From Scandinavium goeteborgense (GTDB lineage: Bacteria; Pseudomonadota; Gammaproteobacteria; Enterobacterales; Enterobacteriaceae): DNA of 64,000 nucleotides. Position numbers and translations under genes: made by a program. Each line of letters starts with the position of its first letter. Positions within the stretch are counted from its first letter, which is position 1. The notes below the pieces were generated by a model. That model worked only from the letters and a program-made list of their open reading frames with translations, was not told where the DNA came from and searched no databases. The stretch spans positions 1,860,001 to 1,924,000 of the forward strand of contig NZ_CP054058.1 in NCBI RefSeq assembly GCF_003935895.2. The letters are read 5' to 3'. Below, one piece after another: positions 57,245-64,000 of this stretch.

Positions 57245-58776
57245 AAATTCGTTCACAAGTCGGCATGGTGCTGAATCTCGACAAATGCATCGGCTGCCAC
57301 ACCTGCTCAGTCACCTGTAAAAACGTCTGGACCAGCCGTGAAGGCGTGGAGTACGCGTGGTTCAACAACGTGGAAACCAAGCCGGGCGTCGGCTTCCCTA
57401 ACGACTGGGAAAACCAGGAGAAATGGAAGGGCGGCTGGATCCGTAAAATCAACGGCAAACTGGTGCCGCGCATGGGTAACAAAGCGCTGCTGCTGGGTAA
57501 AATCTTCGCTAACCCGCATCTGCCGGGCATCGACGATTACTACGAACCGTTTGATTTTGACTACCAGACCCTGCACAAAGCCGGTGAAAGTAAGCATCAG
57601 CCGATTGCACGTCCGCGCTCGCTGATCACCGGCCAGCGTATGGACAAAATCACCGCCGGCCCGAACTGGGAAGATGATTTGGGCGGCGAGTTTTCCAAAC
57701 TGTCCCGTGACAAAAACTTCGAGAACATCCAGAAGGAAATGTACGGCCAGTTCGAAAACACCTTCATGATGTATATGCCGCGTCTGTGCGAACACTGCCT
57801 GAACCCGGCGTGTGTGGCGACCTGTCCGAGCGGCGCGATTTACAAGCGCGAAGAAGACGGCATTGTGCTTATCGATCAGGATAAGTGCCGCGGCTGGCGC
57901 ATGTGCATCACCGGTTGTCCGTACAAAAAAATCTACTTCAACTGGAAGAGCGGCAAATCCGAGAAGTGCATTTTCTGCTACCCGCGTATCGAAGCCGGTC
58001 AGCCGACCGTGTGCTCCGAAACCTGCGTGGGCCGTATTCGCTACCTCGGTGTGCTGCTGTATGACGCAGATGCCATCGAGCAAGCGGCGAGCACCGAGAG
58101 CGAGAAAGATCTGTACCAGCGTCAGCTGGACGTGTTCCTCGATCCGAACGATCCGAAGGTTATCGAGCAGGCGCTGAAAGACGGCATTCCGCAGAGCGTG
58201 ATCGACGCCGCGCAGCAGTCACCGGTATATAAAATGGCGATGGACTGGAAGCTGGCACTGCCGCTGCATCCGGAATACCGCACGCTGCCGATGGTCTGGT
58301 ACGTGCCACCGCTGTCACCAATTCAGTCTGCGGCGGATGCCGGTGAGATTGGCAGCAACGGCATTCTGCCGGACGTCGATAGCCTGCGCATTCCTGTGCA
58401 GTATCTGGCGAACATGCTGACGGCGGGCGACACCGCGCCGGTGCTGCGTGCACTGAAACGTATGCTGGCGATGCGTCACTACAAGCGTGCCGAAACCGTC
58501 GATGGCGTGAACGACACGACTGCGCTGGACGAAGTGGGTCTGACCGAAGCCCAGGCGCAGGAAATGTACCGTTACCTGGCGATCGCTAACTACGAAGACC
58601 GCTTCGTGGTGCCAAGCAGCCACCGTGAACTGGCTCGCGACGCATTCCCGGAAAAAAGCGGCTGTGGCTTTAGCTTTGGCGACGGTTGCAGCGGTTCCGA
58701 CAGCTCGTTCAACCTGTTCAACAGCCGTCGTATCGACGCGATTGATGTGACCAGCAAAACGGAGCGCAAATCATGA
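57241..58776 (+). CDS. narH: NarH, nitrate reductase iron-sulfur beta subunit
   Basis: 511 residues. Four cysteine groups: CIGCHTCSVTCKN, CEHCLNPACVATCPSG, CRGWRMCITGCPYK and CIFCYPRIEAGQPTVC. The Trp in the third group replaces a Cys, giving one [3Fe-4S] and three [4Fe-4S] centres. It passes electrons from NarI to NarG. The start overlaps narG and the stop overlaps narJ. Confidence 0.99.
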   Translation: MKIRSQVGMVLNLDKCIGCHTCSVTCKNVWTSREGVEYAWFNNVETKPGVGFPNDWENQEKWKGGWIRKINGKLVPRMGNKALLLGKIFANPHLPGIDDYYEPFDFDYQTLHKAGESKHQPIARPRSLITGQRMDKITAGPNWEDDLGGEFSKLSRDKNFENIQKEMYGQFENTFMMYMPRLCEHCLNPACVATCPSGAIYKREEDGIVLIDQDKCRGWRMCITGCPYKKIYFNWKSGKSEKCIFCYPRIEAGQPTVCSETCVGRIRYLGVLLYDADAIEQAASTESEKDLYQRQLDVFLDPNDPKVIEQALKDGIPQSVIDAAQQSPVYKMAMDWKLALPLHPEYRTLPMVWYVPPLSPIQSAADAGEIGSNGILPDVDSLRIPVQYLANMLTAGDTAPVLRALKRMLAMRHYKRAETVDGVNDTTALDEVGLTEAQAQEMYRYLAIANYEDRFVVPSSHRELARDAFPEKSGCGFSFGDGCSGSDSSFNLFNSRRIDAIDVTSKTERKS

Positions 58777-59483
58777 AAGAACTGGTGATTGTCTCCCGTC
58801 TTCTGGAATACCCGGATGCTGCCCTGTGGCAGCATCAGCAGGAAGTTTACGACGCGCTGGCGGAGTCTAATGTACTGAGTAAAGAAGACGCCCAGTCGCT
58901 GTGCGTATTCGTGCGTGACCAGACGCAGAAAGACGTGCTCGACGTTCAGTCGGCCTATAGCGAACTGTTCGACCGTGGCCGCGCGACGTCGCTGCTGCTG
59001 TTCGAACACGTTCACGGTGAATCGCGTGACCGTGGCCAGGCGATGGTCGACCTGATGGCGCAGTATGAGCAGCACGGTTTAGAACTCGACAGCCGCGAAC
59101 TGCCGGATCACCTGCCGCTGTATCTGGAATATCTGGCGCAGCTGCCGCGTGAAGAAGCGCAGGGTGGTTTGCAGGATATCGCGCCGATTCTGGCGCTGCT
59201 GAGTGCGCGTCTGCAACAGCGTGAAAGTCAGTATGCGGTGCTGTTCGACGTGCTGCTGAAGCTGGCGAGCACCGATGTGGATAGCGAGAAATTGGCGGAA
59301 AAAATTGCGGACGAAGCCCGCGATGATACCCCGCAGGCGCTGGATGCGGTCTGGGAAGAAGAGCAGGTTAAATTCTTTGCAGACCCGGGATGCGCTGAGT
59401 CGGATATCGCCGCCCATCAGCGTCGTTTTGCCGGTGCCGTTGCGCCGCAGTATCTGAATATTTCCACTGGAGGGGAGCGCTAA
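58773..59483 (+). CDS. narJ: NarJ, nitrate reductase assembly chaperone
   Basis: 236 residues, TorD/NarJ-type all-helical chaperone: [14 protein letters not shown] near the start, [18 protein letters not shown] in the middle and [15 protein letters not shown] after it. It binds the NarG N-terminus so that the Mo cofactor and FS0 are put in before membrane docking. It is not part of the final enzyme. Overlaps narH at the start, and narI begins in its stop codon. Confidence 0.97.
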   Translation: MKELVIVSRLLEYPDAALWQHQQEVYDALAESNVLSKEDAQSLCVFVRDQTQKDVLDVQSAYSELFDRGRATSLLLFEHVHGESRDRGQAMVDLMAQYEQHGLELDSRELPDHLPLYLEYLAQLPREEAQGGLQDIAPILALLSARLQQRESQYAVLFDVLLKLASTDVDSEKLAEKIADEARDDTPQALDAVWEEEQVKFFADPGCAESDIAAHQRRFAGAVAPQYLNISTGGER

Positions 59484-60160
59484 TGCATTTCCTGAATATG
59501 TTCTTCTTTGACATCTACCCGTACATTGCCGGCGCGGTATTCCTGGTTGGCAGCTGGCTGCGTTACGACTATGGACAATACACCTGGCAAGCGGGCTCCA
59601 GCCAGATGCTGGACAAGAAAGGCATGAACCTGGCGTCGAACCTGTTCCACCTCGGGATCCTCGGCGTAATTGCCGGTCATGCCTTCGGGATGCTGACGCC
59701 GCACTGGATGTATGAATCGTTCCTGCCGCTGGAAGTGAAACAGAAAATGGCAATGTTCGGCGGCGGTGCTGCCGGACTGATGTGTCTGGTCGGCGGTATT
59801 CTGCTGCTCAAACGCCGTCTGTTTAACCCGCGTGTGCGTGCGACCACCACCGGGGCCGACATTCTGGTGCTGTCAGTGCTGGTTATCCAGTGTGCGCTGG
59901 GCCTGCTGACCATTCCGTTCTCTGCGCAGCATATGGACGGCAGCGAAATGATGAAACTGGTTGGCTGGGCGCAGTCGGTGGTGACCTTCCACGGTGGTGC
60001 ATCTGCGTACCTGGACGGTGTGGCGTTTATTTTCCGTGTTCACCTGGTGCTGGGTATGACGTTGTTCCTGTTGTTCCCGTTCTCGCGCCTGGTGCATATC
60101 TGGAGCGTGCCGGTGGAATACCTGACACGCAAATACCAGATTGTTCGCGCACGTCGCTAA
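59483..60160 (+). CDS. narI: NarI, nitrate reductase cytochrome b gamma subunit
   Basis: 225 residues, five membrane helices. Haem-binding His residues are in [17 protein letters not shown] (two) and in the later FRVHLVLGM and FSRLVHIW. It oxidises menaquinol or ubiquinol at the periplasmic side and releases protons there. Its ATG overlaps the narJ stop by one base. Confidence 0.98.
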   Translation: MHFLNMFFFDIYPYIAGAVFLVGSWLRYDYGQYTWQAGSSQMLDKKGMNLASNLFHLGILGVIAGHAFGMLTPHWMYESFLPLEVKQKMAMFGGGAAGLMCLVGGILLLKRRLFNPRVRATTTGADILVLSVLVIQCALGLLTIPFSAQHMDGSEMMKLVGWAQSVVTFHGGASAYLDGVAFIFRVHLVLGMTLFLLFPFSRLVHIWSVPVEYLTRKYQIVRARR

Positions 60161-61060
60161 TTACCGCGCTTTCTGTTCAAGGCCCTGCTGATGCGGGGCC
60201 TTTTCTTTTGTGCCCCAGCCCAGATTATTCCCCGCCGCCGCAAACAGAATCAGTATCCCGCCAAGCCACTGTATCGCGCTCAGCGAATGACCAAACGCCA
60301 GGCTATCGACCACAATCGCCACTAACGGATAAATAAACGAGAGCGAGCCGATAATGGGCGTTGGCAATTTCTGAATTGCGCTGTAGAGCAGTTGATACAT
60401 CACCCCGGTGTGGACAATGCCGAGGGTGAGCAAAATTCCCCACGGGAAGGTGGCAGACATCGAGGTGAAATGCGCCAGCGGGAGCAGCATCACCACCCCG
60501 GTTAACACCTGGATAAACGCGATATGCTGCGGAGGGAGCGGGCGTAATTTCCGGGCGATGATGGCCGTCAGCGCATAGAAAAAGGCTGCACTTAACGCCA
60601 GCATCATCCCAGTCAGTAAATCGGTGTGATGCCCACCGCGGAGTTCGCTGGATAACAACACCACGACGCCGCTGAACGCCAGCAACAGCCAGGCCCATTT
60701 CACCCGCGAAACCCGCTCGCCGGTTAGCATTCCCATTAACACCAGCATAAACGGCTGAGTGTTGTAGACCACCGTCGACATCCCAATCGAAATCTTGTCG
60801 TAGGCCGCAAACAGAAGTAGCCAGTTAATGACCAGGGCGATACCGCCAGCCACCGCCAGCAGCCACATCGTACGCGACAGTCGGCTGAAGGGTTGCCGAC
60901 TCAAAAGAATAAATGCGCCTAATGCGAGCGCGCCAATGGCACAGCGCCAGAAAACGACGTCGATAACGGGCAAACCCGAGAGCAGCACAAACGCGCCGAT
61001 AGAGCCAGAAATCAACATCGCCAGGCTCATGTGCCAGACGCCAATGTTACGTTCACGCAT
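60161..61060 (-). CDS. EamA-family (DMT) transporter
   Basis: 299 residues, ten predicted helices in two EamA repeats. Repeat 1 has MLISGSIGAFVLLSG and VFWRCAIGALALG; repeat 2 starts near GGHHTDLLTGMMLALSAA. ATG 61060 has GGAGG 5 bases before. It probably exports amino acids or related metabolites. It diverges from an AsnC-type regulator, a common exporter/regulator pairing. The narI terminator lies inside its last codons. It is not found between narI and tyrTV in E. coli K-12. Confidence 0.85.
   Translation of the reverse strand: MRERNIGVWHMSLAMLISGSIGAFVLLSGLPVIDVVFWRCAIGALALGAFILLSRQPFSRLSRTMWLLAVAGGIALVINWLLLFAAYDKISIGMSTVVYNTQPFMLVLMGMLTGERVSRVKWAWLLLAFSGVVVLLSSELRGGHHTDLLTGMMLALSAAFFYALTAIIARKLRPLPPQHIAFIQVLTGVVMLLPLAHFTSMSATFPWGILLTLGIVHTGVMYQLLYSAIQKLPTPIIGSLSFIYPLVAIVVDSLAFGHSLSAIQWLGGILILFAAAGNNLGWGTKEKAPHQQGLEQKAR
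60179..60209 (+). terminator. Terminator after narI, inside the convergent EamA gene
   Basis: AAGGCCC and GGGCCTT form a 7-bp stem with a 10-base loop, followed by TTCTTTT. It lies 19 bases after the narI stop and covers codons near the end of the oppositely oriented transporter gene, so the two share sequence. Confidence 0.8.
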
Positions 61061-61168
61061 ACACACCTCCACAATTAGATGGACATATTGTGGGGGAGAG
61101 GCTGAATGTGTTACATACTTGTTATAAGGTGAAAAGTGGTTTTTTCTTTTTAAAATAAGGTGGATGTG

Positions 61169-61612
61169 ATGGAAGTCCTTATTGATGATATCGATCGGGC
61201 GATCGTGGCGGCGCTGGCAGAGGATGCGCGGCTTTCATTAAAGGTGCTGAGTGCGCGCGTGGGGCTGACATCGCCCAGTACAGCGGAACGCTTAAAGCGA
61301 CTGGAGGAGCGGGGCGTCATTCAGGGCTATGGCACCAGAGTGAATCTGTCAGCGCTCGGTTATACCTTGCAGGCGCTGGTCCGGGTCAGACCGCTGCCGG
61401 GGCTGCTACAAAAGGTGGATAAATATATTCAGGCGATGCCGGAATGTATTGAGTGCGACAAGGTGACCGGGGAAGACTGCTTCGTGATGCGATTAGTCGT
61501 GAAGGACATTGCGCAGCTGGACACGCTGCTCGATGGGCTGGCTGAGTTTGCACAGTGCAATACGTCGATCGTGAAGAGCTCGCCCGTGAAACGGCGTTTG
61601 CCTGTGATTTGA
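61169..61612 (+). CDS. Lrp/AsnC-family transcriptional regulator
   Basis: 147 residues. N-terminal HTH: DDIDRAIVAALAEDARLS, then RVGLTSPSTAERLKRLEE and GVIQGYGTRVN. The C-terminal RAM/AsnC effector domain has LVRVRPLPGLL and KVTGEDCFVMRLVVKD. ATG 61169 has AAGGTGG 5 bases before; GTG at 61160 is not needed. It probably controls the divergent EamA transporter with an amino acid as ligand. Confidence 0.88.
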   Translation: MEVLIDDIDRAIVAALAEDARLSLKVLSARVGLTSPSTAERLKRLEERGVIQGYGTRVNLSALGYTLQALVRVRPLPGLLQKVDKYIQAMPECIECDKVTGEDCFVMRLVVKDIAQLDTLLDGLAEFAQCNTSIVKSSPVKRRLPVI

Positions 61613-61658
61613 GTAATGAAGGTAGTGCGAGTTTGGATAATTTGGGAATTCTGGAGGA

Positions 61659-61743
61659 TGGTGGCGGGGGAAGGATTCGAACCTTCGAAGTCGATGACGA
61701 CAGATTTACAGTCTGCTCCCTTTGGCCGCTCGGGAACCCCGCC
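61659..61743 (-). tRNA. tyrV: tRNA-Tyr (GTA), second copy in transcript order
   Basis: 85 bases on the minus strand, with acceptor arms GGCGGGG/CCCCGCC, encoded CCA end, anticodon loop CTGTAAATC, long variable arm and GGTTCGAATCC T-arm. It is identical to the copy at 61781 and 37 bases after it. The acceptor has a GC pair where E. coli has TA at position 3, with both sides changed. Confidence 0.97.
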
Positions 61744-61780
61744 AGGGGTATGATGTGATGCTGGTACTGACCGAAATTCG

Positions 61781-61865
61781 TGGTGGCGGGGGAAGGATTC
61801 GAACCTTCGAAGTCGATGACGACAGATTTACAGTCTGCTCCCTTTGGCCGCTCGGGAACCCCGCC
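61781..61865 (-). tRNA. tyrT: tRNA-Tyr (GTA), first copy in transcript order
   Basis: 85 bases, identical to the other copy, with anticodon GTA and encoded CCA. It follows the tyrT-type promoter at 61913-61940 by about 48 bases. The two copies form a tandem pair as in the E. coli tyrTV operon. Confidence 0.97.
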
Positions 61866-61912
61866 AGGGGTAATGCTTTTACTAGCCTGCTCCCTTTTGG
61901 GAAGCGGGGCGC

Positions 61913-61940
61913 ATCATATCAAATGACGCGCCGCTGTAAA
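61913..61940 (-). promoter_or_regulatory. tyrT promoter
   Basis: On the minus strand TTTACA (61935-61940) and TATGAT (61913-61918) are 16 bases apart, followed by the GC-rich discriminator GCGCCCCGC. This is nearly identical to E. coli tyrT from recall; the discriminator gives stringent control. Confidence 0.92.
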
Positions 61941-62017
61941 GACTTCCTTTCAGGAAAATGAACCGTTTGCGTGCTTTTTGCCCATTACGTTTAAAAGCAC
62001 TGCAACGCTCATCCGCC

Positions 62018-62860
62018 TTACAGAATAATTGTCCGATTACCGTACACAAACACACGCTGGGCGAGAACCTGATACAACGCACGGCTGAGGACGTTTTTCT
62101 CTACGTCACGACCGGCACGCATCATGTCTTCTGCGGTGTAGGTGTGATCGACGTGAATCACGTCCTGCATGATGATCGGGCCTTCATCCAGATTATCGTT
62201 CACGTAGTGCGCGGTGGCACCGATGATTTTCACGCCGCGATCGTAAGCCTGCTGATAAGGTCGTGCGCCGATAAAGGCAGGCAGGAACGAGTGGTGAATA
62301 TTGATGATTTTATTCGGGAAGCGTGACACGAAGGCCGGCGTCAGGACGCGCATATATTTCGCCAATACCACGTAATCCGGCGCGTGCTTGTCGATGGCAT
62401 CCGCCATGAGGGCGTCATGCTCTTCGCGGGTATGGCCTTCATGACTGACCAGCTCAAACGGGATATCGAATTTCTCAACCAGCGCGCGCAATGTGTCGTG
62501 GTTGCCGATAACCGCGGCGATGTCGACATCCAGGCCGCCATAATTGGCTTTCATTAACAGGTCGCCCAGGCAGTGTGCTTCTTTGGTGACCAGAATCACG
62601 ACGCGACGACGGCCCGCAGGGGTCAGCTCGCGAATAGAGCCTTCCGGCAATGCGCCATCGAGATCGGCCAGCAGCGTGGCGTCGTTGAAGATGCCTTCCA
62701 GCTCGGTGCGCATGAAGAAACGCCCGGTGCGATGATCGACAAATTCATTGTTCTGCACGATGTTCAGTTCGTGCTTGTAGCAAATATTGGTAATACGTGC
62801 GATCAGCCCTTTTTGATCGGGGCAGATTGTACGCAACACTTTTCGTTGTAATGAGTGCAT
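62018..62860 (-). CDS. purU: PurU, formyltetrahydrofolate deformylase
   Basis: 280 residues from ATG 62860, as in E. coli. The N-terminal ACT domain (RTICPDQKGLIARITNICY in part TICPDQKGLIARI) senses Met/Gly. The formyltransferase-like domain has NIHHSFLPAFIG and the conserved Asp in HYVNDNLDEGPI. It frees formate from 10-formyl-THF to feed PurT. Confidence 0.97.
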   Translation of the reverse strand: MHSLQRKVLRTICPDQKGLIARITNICYKHELNIVQNNEFVDHRTGRFFMRTELEGIFNDATLLADLDGALPEGSIRELTPAGRRRVVILVTKEAHCLGDLLMKANYGGLDVDIAAVIGNHDTLRALVEKFDIPFELVSHEGHTREEHDALMADAIDKHAPDYVVLAKYMRVLTPAFVSRFPNKIINIHHSFLPAFIGARPYQQAYDRGVKIIGATAHYVNDNLDEGPIIMQDVIHVDHTYTAEDMMRAGRDVEKNVLSRALYQVLAQRVFVYGNRTIIL

Positions 62861-62907
62861 TGCGGGGGAAATCCTGTTGAGGTGTTTGCTGTTTCTGTGT
62901 GGCGGTC

Positions 62908-63366
62908 TTATTGACCGCAGCACTTTTTAAATTTTTTACCCGATCCGCACGGGCATGGGTCGTTGCGGCCGATTAACGGACGTGTACCATCAATATAATA
63001 CCATTGTCCATTTTCTTTTAAGAATCTTGAACGCTCAATCAGGGCGCTTGTCTTGCTATGTTCACGAAAGCGGGCGACAAAGCTGACATAGCCTTCGTCG
63101 GCGTGTTTCCCGCTATCGGCGGCAAAAAGTGTCAGACCAAGCCATTCCGTTCCGGCAAAACTCTTTTCGAGGTCGGCACGAAATGCTTCGGGTTCGCAGG
63201 ACGGATGCCAGGTTTTCACCAGATAATCTGCGTCCTTCATCACAAAGGCGCTATAGCGCGAACGCATGAGCTGTGACGGCGTTGGCGCAAGCTCGCTGCC
63301 TGACAGATATCGCTGGCAACATAGGCTATACTCCAGAGCGCTGCCGCAGGGGCAAAGTGAATGCAT
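62908..63366 (-). CDS. ychJ: YchJ, SEC-C motif protein
   Basis: 152 residues. SEC-C zinc motifs stand at both ends: [13 protein letters not shown] at the start and [15 protein letters not shown] at the end, with an NTF2-like middle ([23 protein letters not shown] in part [14 protein letters not shown]). Same place as in E. coli, between purU and rssA. Its function is not defined. Confidence 0.93.
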   Translation of the reverse strand: MHSLCPCGSALEYSLCCQRYLSGSELAPTPSQLMRSRYSAFVMKDADYLVKTWHPSCEPEAFRADLEKSFAGTEWLGLTLFAADSGKHADEGYVSFVARFREHSKTSALIERSRFLKENGQWYYIDGTRPLIGRNDPCPCGSGKKFKKCCGQ

Positions 63367-63478
63367 AAATGCCTTCCCGTTGAGTCAATAAAGAAAGGCG
63401 CAATTGCGCCGGCGGCAAATATGTTAACCGAGCAGTGGCAATGTTGCTACGTTGGGAATAGGGTTCAGTACAGTCAGG

Positions 63479-64000
63479 ATGAGAAAGCTTAAAGTAGGAT
63501 TAGCCCTGGGTTCGGGCGCGGCGCGAGGATGGTCACACATCGGCGTCATTAAAGCGCTACAGAAAATGGGCATTGAGATTGATATCGTTGCAGGGTGTTC
63601 CATTGGTTCGCTGGTGGGTGCGGCTTATGCCTGCGACCGTCTTCCGGTGCTGGAAAAGTGGGTTTGCTCTTTCAGTTCATGGGACGTGTTACGTCTGATG
63701 GATCTCTCCTGGCGGCGCGGTGGACTGCTGCGCGGCGAACGCGTGTTCAGTCATTTCCGCCAGCTTCTCCCCGTCGATACTATCGAATCCTGCGAACGTC
63801 GTTTTGCGACCGTCGCGACCAATCTCAGCACTGGACGTGAACTTTGGTTTACCGAAGGTGACCTTCATATGGCCGTCCGCGCCTCGTGCAGTATTCCCGG
63901 GTTAATGTCCCCCGTGATGCATAACGGTTACTGGCTGGTGGACGGCGCGGTGGTGAACCCTGTCCCTGTTTCGCTCACCCGTGCGTTGGGTGCGGACATC
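63479..64000 (+). CDS. rssA: RssA, patatin-like phospholipase family protein, partial
   Basis: The first 174 codons are present and run off the right edge. It has the oxyanion loop GSGAARGWSHIGV, the nucleophile Ser in GCSIGSLVG, and the catalytic Asp in LVDGAVVNP, so the catalytic dyad is complete. It agrees with E. coli RssA over the visible length. rssB should follow beyond the window. Confidence 0.95.
   Translation, partial: MRKLKVGLALGSGAARGWSHIGVIKALQKMGIEIDIVAGCSIGSLVGAAYACDRLPVLEKWVCSFSSWDVLRLMDLSWRRGGLLRGERVFSHFRQLLPVDTIESCERRFATVATNLSTGRELWFTEGDLHMAVRASCSIPGLMSPVMHNGYWLVDGAVVNPVPVSLTRALGADI

Noticed and set aside
61659-61865. Duplicated tRNA-Tyr as phage attachment site
   Set aside because: Both copies are full genes with one promoter and nothing mobile lies between or beside them.
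61555-61961. Two open frames with the same 28-residue run GRIRTFEVDDDRFTVCSLW... that suggest a repeated small protein
   Set aside because: They are plus-strand readings through the two identical minus-strand tRNA-Tyr genes.

Overview
The window looks like chromosome of a member of the Enterobacteriaceae close to Enterobacter. The right half follows the E. coli gene order closely (ychF-pth-ychH-dauA-prs-ispE-lolB-hemA-prfA-prmC-sirB1-kdsA-chaABC-ychO-narLXK-narGHJI-tyrTV-purU-ychJ-rssA), and REP elements of the enterobacterial type occur between genes. The left half has no E. coli K-12 counterpart and is accessory. Genus is an inference: the indole-acetate (iac) cluster in the left half is known from Enterobacter isolates, among other genera. 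No phage genes, insertion sequences or CRISPR arrays are visible.

Layout. 1-3.7 kb: FAH-family hydrolase (cut by the window edge), SDR dehydrogenase, IclR regulator and MHS-type permease, which look like the end of a non-phosphorylating sugar-acid pathway. 3.75-6.7 kb: operon of an SH3-like lipoprotein, a secreted protein and a membrane-anchored pseudokinase. 7-10.5 kb: second-type GAPDH, GlxA-like AraC regulator and HpaX-like permease. 10.7-22.6 kb: iacR and iacHABICDEFG, an MHS permease, then catBCA. Together these encode conversion of indole-3-acetate to catechol and catechol to 3-oxoadipate enol-lactone; the later pca steps must lie elsewhere. 22.6-24.9 kb: YdeP-like molybdopterin oxidoreductase. 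25.8-31 kb: two AspT-type exchangers plus aspartate 4-decarboxylase, a proton-motive aspartate/alanine module, preceded by an AT-rich 0.9-kb non-coding stretch. 31-31.5 kb: glutathione peroxidase.

From 31.6 kb the core begins: GTPase/ATPase YchF, peptidyl-tRNA hydrolase, transport, PRPP and isoprenoid synthesis, LolB, haem synthesis, release factor 1 and its methylase, SirB1, KDO-8-P synthase, the cha genes, and the complete nitrate respiration locus with its two-component system, transporter and FNR/NarL sites. Departures from the E. coli order include: sirB2 is missing between prmC and sirB1; a PEBP-family gene sits where ychN would be; no ldr/rdl repeats occur between kdsA and chaA; and an EamA exporter with a divergent AsnC-family regulator lies between narI and two identical tRNA-Tyr genes.
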